This document shows, piece by piece, positions 12,202-20,886 of a stretch of 64,000 nt of DNA. The number at the start of each line of letters is the position of its first letter. Position 1 is the first letter of the stretch. The notes below the pieces were generated by a model. That model made no database searches, was not told the origin of the DNA, and worked only from the letters and a program-made list of their open reading frames with translations. The stretch is from assembly GCF_003096415.1 (NCBI RefSeq), contig NZ_QEKH01000002.1, forward strand, positions 124,001 through 188,000. Direction: 5' to 3'. Source of the stretch: Victivallis vadensis. Lineage in GTDB: Bacteria > Verrucomicrobiota > Lentisphaeria > Victivallales > Victivallaceae. The position numbers and the translations under genes were made by a program.

Positions 12202-14538
12202 TCAACGGAAGAGCTTGATCAGCATCGGAGCTTTCAGCGGGAGCCGTTCGAAAACGAGCCGGCCGCCGTCGCGCTTATACTCCACGTCGAAACTTTCGCC
12301 GGTCATCAGGTTGATGCCGACCGCCGGCTGCCGGCCGAAGGTTTCCAGCCCTTCGGCCGCGAAGCTCACCGCCCGGTTGTTGAACTCCCCGGAGTAAGGA
12401 AGCATCGACCAGAGCGCGATCAGCCGTTCATCCGGCGTTTCCGGATTGCGGAACGCATAGAGGCGCACGCCGTTCGCGGCTTCGAGCTTCGTCTTGTCCC
12501 AGTCGCGGATCAGTTCGGAGCGTTTCATGCTGCGGTGGAGCGGCGCATCGGTCACGGTCAGTTTCGCCTGCGGATCGGATTCGGCCCCGGCAAACAGCGA
12601 ATTGATGCGCTGCACCGCGTAAAACGCCGGCTTGCGGCTGAAATCGCTGCGGAGCAGCCCGAAATTGGCCTCCTCCCCGGATTCCTGGCTGTCATAGTCG
12701 TCGATGAAGTCGTACTGACAGGTGACTTCGATCGGCAGCGCAAGGCTTTCGATGAAACGGCGGATCAGGTACTCCGCCTGCGCCTGCTCGGAAAAACCGG
12801 CGTACTGGCGGCCCTCGACCTTCCCGTTGAACCAGAAGCTCGTGAAACCGAACTCGGTGACCCAGAGCTGCCGGTCGCGCCCGGTCTTTTTAAAGTGCTC
12901 CTTGTAGGAGCGGACCAGTCCGGCGAAAGTGTGTTCCCGGTCGCCGATCCGGATGCCGTCGCGCTTCTCGAAGCCCCAGCCGAACGGAACCGTTTCGGGC
13001 GGCATCGAAAATGTGTAGGGATGTTCGACCACGCCGTCGAGGTTCGGAGTCACATCCAGCGTCAGGTAATGGAAGTTGGTCGGGGCGCAGGCGCCAAGCC
13101 CGATCGCGGTGGCTTCGGGATAGAGCCGCTTGAGATGGTCGGTGACCGCGTTGGTGTAGTTGAGATGCTCCCTGACCCAGCGGGAGATGGAGCCGTCCTT
13201 CGCCTCGTAGCCGTTCCAGCTGCCCGGATACTTCCTGCGCCACTCGCCGAAATTGTGCGGTTCATTGCCCACTTCATAGATTTTCACATAGTCGCGGGTG
13301 TCGCGGACCAGCACTTCGACTTTGTTCAGGTGCTGTTCGACGGTCTGGTTGGCGCGCAGCTCGAATTCGAGGATCATTTCAATCCCCCTTTCCTTCGCCT
13401 CCCGGAGCACATTTTTGCCGTGGTCGTCGACGGCGAGATAACGCCCGTCGCTGCCGGTTGCGTAACCGACGCCGTCCCGGATGTATTTGAAACCGCACGC
13501 TTCGATCTCGTCGAGAATACGCCGGTAATCATACCACCCTTTGAAGGCTCCGGCGGGCTTCGCGGCGTATTTGAAGTGCACGCAGGTTCCGAAGCGGGAT
13601 TTCCCGATCTCCCGGCTGGAGCGGGGAGCTCCGAGGTTCACGGCTTCAGCCTGAAGCCCGGCCAGTTGAGAGGAGAAGGCGAACCGTTCACCGTCCCCTT
13701 CCAGTTCAAGCCGGAACCTGTAGCAATTACGCGGATTGATGCCGGCGATGAAATCCGGCCGGTACGCGAGAATTTGTTTGCCGTGCTTCGCATCAAGCTC
13801 ATACCGCTGCACGGCGTCGCGTCCGGGACGGGGCATCGTGACGGTCAACAGCGCATTCCGTTTTCCCTGCGGTTCGGCGGTGATCACCAGCAGCGCGCCG
13901 CCGGGCTGTTCAATCCAGCGGCCGTCCACCGTCCAGCCGCAGCCGCTTTTCTGAAACGGTTCGGCCCTGAAGGTTTTCGGTGCGGCCTCGTCGTCGAGTT
14001 TCGCCGAAAAGCCGCTGACCAGCACATTCCCTGAGAGCGGCAGCGATCCGTGCCGGTCCACCATCAGAGACAAAGAGCGCAGCGGCAGTTTCGGCTGCGG
14101 CGCGGAGGGATTCCGGCCTCCCCACGCGGAATGCCATTTGCCGACGACCGGAATCTCATAGACGCTTTCCCCGCCGCCCCGGACCGTGCGGGCATGGCTC
14201 TGGAACCAGCGGCCGTCGGCATCCAGAAGCCGGCAGCGGATCGAGACATCCTGTTCCGGCTTCAGGGTGAAGGAATAGCTCCGCGCCGTCCCGACCGAGA
14301 GGCGTCCGGGGTGCAGCGTCACATAGTTACCGCCGCCGGTGAAATCATATCCCAGTTTCAACCCCTCGGGAGAATCGACAAGCGACACTTTCGCCCCCTT
14401 GAATTCAGCGCCGTTGCCGCAGCCCCATGCGGAAGCGTTGCGGCACGAATCAAGCCGCAGCGTCACTTCCGCCGACGCCGCCAGAGTCAGAAAACAGGCC
14501 GCCAAGGCGAGCCGCCGGAATAAAATCATAACAATCAT
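12202..14538 (-). CDS. Secreted clan GH-A glycoside hydrolase (cassette A)
   Basis: 778 aa with a signal peptide at about residues 1-23 (MILFRRLALAACFLTLAASA). The first 300 residues are beta-rich and look like one or two carbohydrate-binding jelly rolls. A TIM-barrel follows from about residue 315. Its probable acid/base Glu is in YEVGNEPHNFGEW (about 426) and the nucleophile Glu in LWVTEFGFTSF (about 562), the spacing expected for a retaining clan GH-A enzyme. The family is not certain; GH39/GH5-like outliers fit best. It is the last gene of a minus-strand operon of regulator, prepilin-like protein, PL22-like lyase and this enzyme, so a pectic or associated side-chain substrate is a reasonable inference. 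AGGAG lies 7 bp before the start. Confidence 0.8.
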   Translation of the reverse strand: MIVMILFRRLALAACFLTLAASAEVTLRLDSCRNASAWGCGNGAEFKGAKVSLVDSPEGLKLGYDFTGGGNYVTLHPGRLSVGTARSYSFTLKPEQDVSIRCRLLDADGRWFQSHARTVRGGGESVYEIPVVGKWHSAWGGRNPSAPQPKLPLRSLSLMVDRHGSLPLSGNVLVSGFSAKLDDEAAPKTFRAEPFQKSGCGWTVDGRWIEQPGGALLVITAEPQGKRNALLTVTMPRPGRDAVQRYELDAKHGKQILAYRPDFIAGINPRNCYRFRLELEGDGERFAFSSQLAGLQAEAVNLGAPRSSREIGKSRFGTCVHFKYAAKPAGAFKGWYDYRRILDEIEACGFKYIRDGVGYATGSDGRYLAVDDHGKNVLREAKERGIEMILEFELRANQTVEQHLNKVEVLVRDTRDYVKIYEVGNEPHNFGEWRRKYPGSWNGYEAKDGSISRWVREHLNYTNAVTDHLKRLYPEATAIGLGACAPTNFHYLTLDVTPNLDGVVEHPYTFSMPPETVPFGWGFEKRDGIRIGDREHTFAGLVRSYKEHFKKTGRDRQLWVTEFGFTSFWFNGKVEGRQYAGFSEQAQAEYLIRRFIESLALPIEVTCQYDFIDDYDSQESGEEANFGLLRSDFSRKPAFYAVQRINSLFAGAESDPQAKLTVTDAPLHRSMKRSELIRDWDKTKLEAANGVRLYAFRNPETPDERLIALWSMLPYSGEFNNRAVSFAAEGLETFGRQPAVGINLMTGESFDVEYKRDGGRLVFERLPLKAPMLIKLFR

Positions 14539-14594
14539 CGGTCACTCCTTATGTTCAAAACAATTCAACGGCAGACAGGTTCTCTTTTCTTTGT

Positions 14595-15689
14595 TCAGCA
14601 GACCATGCTTCTCAGCGTGACGGAAGCCAGATTCGGTTCCAAGTCGGAATTTTCAATGAAAAGCAGGCGGTCGCCCGCCGCGTTGAGTTGCGGATGGGGA
14701 TGCCGATACTGCACCGCCGAATCCGAATGGATCGTCTTGACGATCTCTTTCGTCCCCGCGCGGCTGTCGATGCGGATGATATCCATTTCACCCGGCGTCC
14801 GGCGCTTCGCGGCGCCCCACCACATCGTATCCATTGCAAATACCGTTCCGGAAGCATTGCACGAGCAGTGCCAGTAATCGTCGCAATCCAGTGCGGCATA
14901 TCCGCTCCCGTCCGTCCGCATCGTCAGCAGCGCGCCCGGCAGCCTGCTGACCGGGTAACGCACTGCGCAGACGGTATCGCCGCCGGTCATCTCATGCCCG
15001 ATGCACTCCAGCAAGGTCCCGTCGGGCGCGGTCTCGTGACGGTGCAGCACCTGCCGCTCGCCGGTCCGCCAGTTCAACCGGTTCAGCCGGTCGGAAATTC
15101 CCTCGGTCTTTCCCTCGTGGGCGAAAAGCAGCCACTCCGAATCGCCGATGAACTGAAAATGAGCTGCATGGAATCCGTGAAATTCACAGGCGCCGACTTC
15201 GGCAAAGGTCGCCGCGTCGAATACGGTGACGCCCACCCGCTCCTGTACGGCCGCCCCGAAGCGGCAGGAGCCGTAAACCAGATATTTCCCGTTCCGCGAA
15301 AGATTGCCGGACACCATGATCCGCTCCGGCTCGAAGCCCCCTCGGACTTCCACGGCTTCTCCGGTGTCGACCGATACCGTAAACAGCTTTCCCGGAAACG
15401 GCACGACCATCAGCCGCCGCTCCGGAATCAGCACCGACCACAGCAGCAGTTCACTCAGCAGCTCCCGCCTGATCCCCCGCCAGTTCACCAGTTCGAATTC
15501 GGCGGTCATGCACTCCCGCCGCGGCGACCAGGTGTGGAGCCACGCCCGGCTGAAATCCGGCAGCGCGGAGAAAAACACGAAATATTCCTCCTGCTTTCCC
15601 CACGGCGAAGAGGTGTAGTAGGGCAGAAACACCATGCGCCCGGCAATTTGGATACGCTGTTCAAGCCAGTTTGAAGAAACCATCTTCAT
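14595..15689 (-). CDS. Oligogalacturonate lyase-like beta-propeller protein (PL22 type, cassette A)
   Basis: 364 aa if started at 15689 (GGAG 7-10 bp upstream); an ATG at 15704 would add five residues. The sequence consists of repeated WD40/TolB-like propeller blades without a signal peptide. Near the C-terminus, QYRHPHP (Q327, H330, H332) reproduces the Q-x2-H-x-H spacing that binds Mn2+ in characterised PL22 oligogalacturonate lyases, and two further histidines (IGHEMTGGD and DDYWHCSCNASG) sit where the catalytic and third metal-binding His are expected. Such enzymes cleave short oligogalacturonides in the cytoplasm by beta-elimination. It begins 14-29 bp after the pilin-like gene. Metal and catalytic assignments are from memory of the family. 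Confidence 0.72.
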   Translation of the reverse strand: MKMVSSNWLEQRIQIAGRMVFLPYYTSSPWGKQEEYFVFFSALPDFSRAWLHTWSPRRECMTAEFELVNWRGIRRELLSELLLWSVLIPERRLMVVPFPGKLFTVSVDTGEAVEVRGGFEPERIMVSGNLSRNGKYLVYGSCRFGAAVQERVGVTVFDAATFAEVGACEFHGFHAAHFQFIGDSEWLLFAHEGKTEGISDRLNRLNWRTGERQVLHRHETAPDGTLLECIGHEMTGGDTVCAVRYPVSRLPGALLTMRTDGSGYAALDCDDYWHCSCNASGTVFAMDTMWWGAAKRRTPGEMDIIRIDSRAGTKEIVKTIHSDSAVQYRHPHPQLNAAGDRLLFIENSDLEPNLASVTLRSMVC

Positions 15690-15718
15690 CGAAATCTTCT
15701 CCATTGTCTTTTCTGAAA

Positions 15719-16507
15719 TCAGTTGTCTTTGGCCGCGGTCCACTTGGTTCCGTCGATGGTCCAGCGGTTGTCGTTCTCGAATTTGTTGTAGAGAATCCCT
15801 TTGGAATAGAGGCCGTTGTAAAGGTGGTTGGGACTCCCGACCGCCGCGACATGCCCGTCAAGCCACACCACGTTGGCGCGGCCGTCATGGCGGGTGAACG
15901 CAAGCGGATTACTCGTGTCATGCCAGCTCAAAGCGTAATAATACCCGGTCTGCGCATACGTCCCGGTGGTGAGGTTCGGCGAAACCGCCGCCCCGATCAG
16001 GCCGATGGTGGTGGCCGGAGTGCGCACCCTTGATATCTTCTTGAATGGAAGATGCTGGTTGTTGTAGCCGTAACTGATGCGGCGGTTCTCAAAAAGCTGC
16101 TGCTTGGCTTCTCCCAGCATTCTGATCCGGTCGAGCGGGCACCAGTAGATTTCACTGCGTTTGTTGCCGTCCTCATTGGGGAGGCGGGTGATCAGGTCGG
16201 ATATCGCATAATGCCAGTTGCCGTTGAGATCGCGCCCCCCGTCCGCCCGCCGGAAAGAGATGAAATTGTCGTTGTTCTCGTTCACGTAGAGCATCATGCC
16301 CGTGCCGAGCTGCTTGAGATTGCCGGTGCAGGTGATGAACTGCGCCCGGCTGCGCGCCTTGTTCAGCGCCGGCAGCAGCATCGATGCCAGGATCGCGATG
16401 ATCGCTATCACCACGAGCAATTCAATAAGGGTGAATGAGATGACTCGACTTTCTTTCCGGCTGCCCTTGATCGCGGACGGCTTTGCGAATGCGTGTGCGT
16501 GTTTCAT
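15719..16507 (-). CDS. Prepilin-like protein with H-X9-DG motif (cassette A)
   Basis: 262 aa. A 25-residue positively charged leader precedes [20 protein letters not shown], the type IV pilin/type II pseudopilin N-terminal helix with the invariant Glu at +5. The residue before the Phe is Ser, not the Gly required by known prepilin peptidases. After [13 protein letters not shown] the protein has a globular domain with paired cysteines and ends in the H-X9-DG motif [14 protein letters not shown]. This protein type is expanded in Lentisphaerota and Planctomycetota genomes, where its function is unknown. Start ATG at 16507 has GGAGCC upstream. It lies 11 bp after the regulator and upstream of the lyase. 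Confidence 0.88.
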   Translation of the reverse strand: MKHAHAFAKPSAIKGSRKESRVISFTLIELLVVIAIIAILASMLLPALNKARSRAQFITCTGNLKQLGTGMMLYVNENNDNFISFRRADGGRDLNGNWHYAISDLITRLPNEDGNKRSEIYWCPLDRIRMLGEAKQQLFENRRISYGYNNQHLPFKKISRVRTPATTIGLIGAAVSPNLTTGTYAQTGYYYALSWHDTSNPLAFTRHDGRANVVWLDGHVAAVGSPNHLYNGLYSKGILYNKFENDNRWTIDGTKWTAAKDN

Positions 16508-16518
16508 GATGGCTCCTT

Positions 16519-17574
16519 TCAGTTGGTGTTCAGGTCGCGGATGGATTTGCGTTCCACCAGTTTGGGTTCATCGCGCAGGTGGAAAAAAGGAATTTCACGC
16601 TTCAGAACCCGGTCCAGTCCGGCGAGGATTCCGGAAACGGTTCCGGCGTATCCGCTCATGGAGCCGATACAGGTCAACGGCGGATTCAGGTAACCGGCCT
16701 GCGTGACATTATCATGGGCGATCACGCTCACATCGTCCGGGATGCGGAGGCCGTGGTCGCTGAATACTTTGTAAACCTCAAGCGCGGCGGCGGCCGACTG
16801 CAGGAAAAGCGCGGTGAAGTCAAGCCCATGCTCCTTCAGGTGGCGGTCGATCGCCCGGTAACTGATGCCGTCGGTGTTGCCGCCCGGCGCCGGCGGGGAA
16901 GAGATCACGGCCACCTCCGCGCCGCTGTAACGGGCGAAGTCGAGGAAGCCGCGCAGCCGGGCGTCCGAAGTGTCCGCCTCCGGTTCGGTCAGCAGCAGCG
17001 CGAGCTTGCGGTGCCCCGCTGAAATCAGACGCGACGCGGCCAGAGCGCCGCCGGAATGGGCCTGCCCGCTGGCCATCGAGAGCCCGAGGTCGCCGATTTC
17101 ACGCAGCAGCACCGCCGGGATGCGCCATGAAAAAATGATCTCCAGGTCATGCGGCAGCAGCGGCCCGGCGGGAGGCGTCACAATCACCGCGTCGTAGGAT
17201 TCGACCCGGATATTGCGGAAAAACTGTTCATCATAATTCAGGTTGACGGTATCGACCTTGAAGCGGGCGCCGTCCGCCTGCCGGCGGAATTCACTCTCCA
17301 GCTCCCGGTAGTTCGGGCTGGGCCACGCCGGAAAGATCAGCAGATAACGCCGCACTTTCTCCGCCGAATTATCCCGGACATACCAGCCGGAGCCGGGACG
17401 GCGCACCAGCAGCCCGTCGGCAGCCAGTTCGTTGAGGACCTGTTCGACGGTACGCTGGCTGGTGGTGTATTCCTCCATCAGCTTGCGTACGGTATCGAGG
17501 CGGCTGCCGCCGGGAAGCTGCCTGCACCGTTCCCGAAGTTCCCGCGCCATCCGTTGCCTGGGGGGCAGATTCAT
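16519..17574 (-). CDS. GntR-type HTH / LacI-type sugar-binding transcriptional regulator (cassette A)
   Basis: 351 aa; start 17574 chosen for AGGAG 8 bp upstream. The N-terminal winged helix of about 65 residues is of the GntR type ([27 protein letters not shown], then [12 protein letters not shown] wing). Residues from about 80 form a periplasmic-binding-protein-like effector domain of the LacI/GalR type ([21 protein letters not shown] is the usual end of that fold). This GntR-LacI hybrid layout is that of AraR-like repressors that release DNA on binding a sugar. It is the first gene of its operon and probably controls it; see the promoter with direct repeats 64 bp upstream. Confidence 0.88.
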   Translation of the reverse strand: MNLPPRQRMARELRERCRQLPGGSRLDTVRKLMEEYTTSQRTVEQVLNELAADGLLVRRPGSGWYVRDNSAEKVRRYLLIFPAWPSPNYRELESEFRRQADGARFKVDTVNLNYDEQFFRNIRVESYDAVIVTPPAGPLLPHDLEIIFSWRIPAVLLREIGDLGLSMASGQAHSGGALAASRLISAGHRKLALLLTEPEADTSDARLRGFLDFARYSGAEVAVISSPPAPGGNTDGISYRAIDRHLKEHGLDFTALFLQSAAAALEVYKVFSDHGLRIPDDVSVIAHDNVTQAGYLNPPLTCIGSMSGYAGTVSGILAGLDRVLKREIPFFHLRDEPKLVERKSIRDLNTN

Positions 17575-17626
17575 CTGAAAGACTCCTGATATTCGATTAT
17601 GCATTCATCTGTATTCATACATATAT

Positions 17627-17669
17627 ATTATGACGATTGTGCACGGTCATTCCAAAAAATGTGCACGGT
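17627..17669 (-). promoter_or_regulatory. Cassette A promoter with a pair of direct-repeat operators
   Basis: Minus-strand TTGGAA (17650-17655), 17-bp spacer, CATAAT (17627-17632). Two exact copies of TGTGCACGGT, at 17638-17647 (inside the spacer) and 17660-17669 (just upstream of -35), are 22 bp apart centre to centre, two helical turns, so a dimer could occupy both on one DNA face. The regulator encoded directly downstream is the natural candidate binder. Confidence 0.65.
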
Positions 17670-17889
17670 TTTTCAGAAATAACCAGAAATACTATGCGCG
17701 GGGGGCCAATATTCTTTCGTCCTGATGCCCCGGCTTTCTACGGGATGAAGGTCCGCGGCCGGGCCCGCCTATCAACGTCTTCCGGAATCTTCGCTCAGGG
17801 AACTGACTGGCCCGGGCGACAGGCTCGAACCGCAGTCGCTGCGGCTCGATCAGGTCAGCCGCAGCGAACAGCGCGAAGCCGCCGGAGAC

Positions 17890-17947
17890 CGGAAAAAATA
17901 ACAAACGCGGTGTGCGGGACGGGAAAATACTCCCGGGCGCACACCGC
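17890..17947 (-). terminator. Strong intrinsic terminator after purQ
   Basis: Perfect 11-bp arms CGCGGTGTGCG (17905-17915) and its complement (17937-17947). On the minus strand the hairpin is followed by TTTGTTATTTTTT. It lies 64 bp past the purQ stop. The remainder of 17670-17890 shows no gene. Confidence 0.8.
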
Positions 17948-18010
17948 GTCTGCCGTTTCCGGCAACGGTCAGCCGCCTTTCCATCATCGTGAAAGGCGTC
18001 TGCAGCAAGT

Positions 18011-18817
18011 TCAGAAAGTTTCGGCGATGTAGTCGACCGCGTTACGGAAGAAGGCGACGCCGTCACCCTCCTCGGCCACCTTGCCGGCGGCTTTGTCGGC
18101 GGTCCAAGTCGGCGAGTTGTACGGCGACAGGAACGCCTCCGGGTGCGGCATCAGGCCGAAGATGCGGCCGGTGGGATCGCAGACGCCCGCGATCGAATTC
18201 AGAGAGCCGTTGGGATTGGCCGGGAATTCGGTCGCCAACGTGCCGTCGTCATTCACATAGCGGACCGCCGCGAGGTGCTTCGCCTCGATTTCGGCCAGTA
18301 CCGCCGGATCGGCGACGAACTTGCCTTCGCCGTGGCGCAGCGGCAGCCGGACGGTTTCCATATTGCGGGTGAACACGCACGGCGAAGCCGGATCGGCCTT
18401 CAGCGTGCACCAGTCATCACGGAAAACGCCGCTGTCGTTGTGGGCCAGCGCGACGGTCTGGCTGAAGTAGTCGCCGTTGAGCGCCGGAACCATGCCGAGG
18501 CGGGTCAGGGTCTGGAAACCGTTGCAGATGCCCATCACCAGTTTGCCGTCGGCGACGAACTTCTCAAGCTGGTCGTGAAGCCGGAACTTGACCCGGTTCG
18601 CGAAAACCGTGCCGCTGCCGAGATGGTCCCCGAAGCTGAAGCCGCCGATGAAGACCAGGAATTGATACTCCTCAAGTTTGTGCCTGCCCGCGATCAGGTC
18701 GTTCAGGTGGACCTGTTCGGGAGCGGCGCCGACCAGCTTGCAGGCGGCGGCGGTTTCACGCTCGCAGTTCAGGCCGAAGCCGGTGATGACCAGAACCTTG
18801 ATATCCGATTTTTTCAT
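18011..18817 (-). CDS. purQ: Phosphoribosylformylglycinamidine synthase, glutamine amidotransferase subunit PurQ
   Basis: 268 aa. Class I glutaminase fold: VLVITGFGLNCERETAAA at the N-terminus, FIGGFSFGDHLGSG (oxyanion strand), the nucleophile elbow VMGICNGFQTLTRLG (Cys about 97) and the C-terminal FGLMPHPEAFLSP with the His-Glu pair of the triad. The protein makes ammonia from glutamine and passes it to PurL for the fourth step of purine synthesis in the cytoplasm. It is somewhat longer than the usual 220-230 aa PurQ of PurSQL systems. purL and purS are not in the window. It follows argJ with a 68-bp gap and may be part of the queF-argJ-purQ transcript, although a short GC hairpin sits in that gap. 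Confidence 0.9.
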   Translation of the reverse strand: MKKSDIKVLVITGFGLNCERETAAACKLVGAAPEQVHLNDLIAGRHKLEEYQFLVFIGGFSFGDHLGSGTVFANRVKFRLHDQLEKFVADGKLVMGICNGFQTLTRLGMVPALNGDYFSQTVALAHNDSGVFRDDWCTLKADPASPCVFTRNMETVRLPLRHGEGKFVADPAVLAEIEAKHLAAVRYVNDDGTLATEFPANPNGSLNSIAGVCDPTGRIFGLMPHPEAFLSPYNSPTWTADKAAGKVAEEGDGVAFFRNAVDYIAETF

Positions 18818-18885
18818 GTCTTATCCGTTGCTGTTTGATTTCATACACAGTATCTGTTCGAAAATTCCCGGGGGACGGCCCGGCT

Positions 18886-20112
18886 CTACGTGTGGTAATC
18901 CGCGTTGATCTTCACATATTCGTAGGAGATGTCGCTGGTCCAGACCCAGTATTCGGCGTCGCCTTCGTTCTGGTCGACAAGCACGGTGAATTCACGCTGT
19001 TTCACGATGCCGCACAGGGCGGATTCGGGAGTTCCCGCATCGCCGCCCTGCCGGACCACCGGCATGCCGTCGTAATAGATGTCGGTTTTATCCGGATCGA
19101 AAGTCGCGCCGGAATAACCCAGCGCCGCGACCACACGGCCCCAGTTCGGGTCGCCCCCGAACCAGGCGGTCTTGCAGAGCAGCGAATTGGCGACCGCTTC
19201 CGCGCAGAGCTTCGCATTCTCTTTGGAACGGCTGTGGACGACCTTCACGGTCACGAATTTGGTCGCGCCTTCACCGTCCATCACCATGCGGCGGGCGAGG
19301 TCCTGCATCACCGTGAGCAGTGCTTCCTGAAAGAGCGCCGCCTCCGGAGTCCCCGCCTTGAGTTCTATGCCGGAAAGCCCGTTCGCCATTACGATGGTGG
19401 TGTCGTTGGTGCTCATGTCGCCGTCGACGGTAATCCGGTTGAAGGAATCCGCGACGTTCGCGCCGATCATGTCGCGCAGCAGCGCGTTGTCGGCTTTCAC
19501 ATCGGTGGTGATGTAGCAGAGCATGGTCGCATGCGGCACGGTCATGGCCGGATCGATCATGCCGGCGCCTTTGGTCATCGCGCCGATCGTGACGGTTTTA
19601 CCGCCGATTTCAAGCTGCAGCGCGACCGATTTGGGCACGGTGTCGGTGGTCATGATCGCTTCGGCGGCGGTCGGGCCGCCTTTGTCGCTGAGGGCCGCCG
19701 CCGCGAGGTCGATGCCGCGCTCGATGGTGGCCATCGGCATCTGCACGCCGATCCGGCCGGTGCTGGAAACCGCGACTTCCTCCGGCTTGACGCCGAGCCG
19801 GACCGCGACCAGTTCGCAGGTGCGTTCGGCATTGGCGATGCCGGTCGCGCCGGTGCAGGCGTTGGCGTTGCCGCTGTTGATCGCGGCGGCGCGCAGGTAT
19901 TCCGACTCCAGCACCCGTTTGCGGCAGACCTGAACCGGAGCCGCCGCGAAGGTGCAGCTGGTGAAGGCCCCGGCGAAATTGGCCGGCACGTCGGAGGCGA
20001 TCATCGCGAAATCCGGTGCGCCGCTGCGTTTGAAACCGGCGGTGACTCCGGCGGCCCTGAAGCCGGGCACGGAGGTGACGGACCCGCCGTCGATCCAGTT
20101 GAACTTGCTCAT
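18886..20112 (-). CDS. argJ: Bifunctional glutamate N-acetyltransferase / amino-acid N-acetyltransferase ArgJ
   Basis: 408 aa. It transfers acetyl from N-acetylornithine to glutamate in the cyclic arginine pathway; many members also start the pathway from acetyl-CoA. Family segments: SVPGFRAAGVTAGFK at the N-terminus, NSGNANACTG, GRIGVQMPM, TKGAGMIDPAM and HATMLCYITTD, where the Thr (about 195) is the self-cleavage site and nucleophile of the mature beta chain, then DMSTNDTTIVMANG, GDPNWGRVVAALGYSG and the C-terminal YVKINADY. The stretch before the cleavage site is three residues longer (TVPHATM) than the usual NMATM wording. The start overlaps the queF stop by 4 bp (ATGA), which indicates translational coupling. 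Confidence 0.95.
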   Translation of the reverse strand: MSKFNWIDGGSVTSVPGFRAAGVTAGFKRSGAPDFAMIASDVPANFAGAFTSCTFAAAPVQVCRKRVLESEYLRAAAINSGNANACTGATGIANAERTCELVAVRLGVKPEEVAVSSTGRIGVQMPMATIERGIDLAAAALSDKGGPTAAEAIMTTDTVPKSVALQLEIGGKTVTIGAMTKGAGMIDPAMTVPHATMLCYITTDVKADNALLRDMIGANVADSFNRITVDGDMSTNDTTIVMANGLSGIELKAGTPEAALFQEALLTVMQDLARRMVMDGEGATKFVTVKVVHSRSKENAKLCAEAVANSLLCKTAWFGGDPNWGRVVAALGYSGATFDPDKTDIYYDGMPVVRQGGDAGTPESALCGIVKQREFTVLVDQNEGDAEYWVWTSDISYEYVKINADYHT

Positions 20113-20537
20113 TCGATCGCTCCTCCATAGGTAGCTTTGACGTTGATGGCGATGCCGCCGCGGGGCCGGAACCGGCCGATCACCTCGGCTTTGCGCGGCG
20201 CGCAGGTTTTGACCACCGCGTCGAGGATCGTGTTGACCGACTCCTCGTGAAAAGTGTTGGTGTTGCGGAAAGAATACAAATACAGCTTGAGCGACTTGCT
20301 CTCGATGCAGAGTTTGTCCGGCACATAGCGCAGGATGATATGGCCGAAGTCGGGCTGGCCGGTGACCGGGCAGAGCGAAGTGTATTCGGGGCAGTCGAAT
20401 TCGATGATGTAGTCGCGGTCGGCATAGACGTTCCGGAACGCTTCCAGCCGGGCTTCCTCCGGCCTGGTCGGATAGTTGCGTTCCGACGCCGACAGCAGCG
20501 TCAGGCCGTCGAAACGCTCTTTTGAACTTTTGTCCAT
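20109..20537 (-). CDS. queF: NADPH-dependent 7-cyano-7-deazaguanine reductase QueF (type I)
   Basis: 142 aa, the size of the unimodular (YkvM-like) type. It reduces preQ0 to preQ1 in queuosine synthesis. The active site is PEYTSLCPVTGQPDFG, with the Cys that forms the thioimide and the Asp proton donor, and the NADPH-binding signature ESKSLKLYLYSFRN follows; TFHEESVN holds the substrate-binding Glu. Cytoplasmic. No preQ1 riboswitch-like sequence was found upstream. First gene of the queF-argJ(-purQ) transcript. Confidence 0.95.
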   Translation of the reverse strand: MDKSSKERFDGLTLLSASERNYPTRPEEARLEAFRNVYADRDYIIEFDCPEYTSLCPVTGQPDFGHIILRYVPDKLCIESKSLKLYLYSFRNTNTFHEESVNTILDAVVKTCAPRKAEVIGRFRPRGGIAINVKATYGGAIE

Positions 20538-20583
20538 ATGGGTTTACCTGTGAAATTGGTGATGAAACGATACTTTGCCCTAT

Positions 20584-20612
20584 AACATAGCACCGGTTCG
20601 GAGGGATTTCGA
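20584..20612 (-). promoter_or_regulatory. Possible extended -10 promoter of queF
   Basis: Minus-strand TCGAAA (20607-20612), 17-bp spacer ending in TGC, then TATGTT (20584-20589). The TGn before the -10 box makes up for a poor -35. Confidence 0.4.
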
Positions 20613-20780
20613 CAGGAAAGCGAAAAAATGAAGAACTTTTTGCGCACTTCGCGCGGAAACTGCTTACCGGAGGCGGCCGTACGCATGGGGATTTTGCGGT
20701 GAAAATGGAATTTTCCGGGCCGTCTGCGGGGCGGAAAATCCGGAATCCGCCTTTTTTTAAAGAATTGTGCTTTTTGACTC

Positions 20781-20809
20781 TTGCATTTTCCGGGCAGTAA
20801 AATTATATT
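20781..20809 (+). promoter_or_regulatory. Candidate promoter of the TIGR04073-like gene
   Basis: TTGCAT (20781-20786), 17-bp spacer, TATATT (20804-20809), leaving a leader of about 70 nt. The rest of the 20538-20886 intergenic stretch holds GC-rich inverted elements and a T7 run at 20752-20758, but no gene. Confidence 0.6.
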
Positions 20810-20886
20810 GCAGCGTGTAATTGATTTTTTCGGTAATTGAAAAGCGTTCGTTTGACGTGAAATTTATCATGAAGGGTTGACCAAAG

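Noticed and set aside
10633-14034. 1133-codon plus-strand open frame over citrate synthase and the cassette A hydrolase
   Set aside because: Antisense shadow crossing an intergenic terminator and two well-supported genes.
17790-17880. tRNA-like GGTTCGAGCC word on the minus strand
   Set aside because: No matching acceptor, D or anticodon stems could be built around it.
17692-18066. 124-aa minus-strand ORF between the cassette A promoter and purQ
   Set aside because: Overlaps the purQ 3' end and its terminator, no ribosome site and no recognisable pattern.
20700-20758. Hairpin plus T7 run reading as a plus-strand terminator
   Set aside because: No plus-strand gene lies upstream; a small RNA is possible but unsupported.
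20538-20760. preQ1 riboswitch upstream of queF
   Set aside because: No aptamer-like hairpin with the A-rich tail was found; only a weak promoter is visible.
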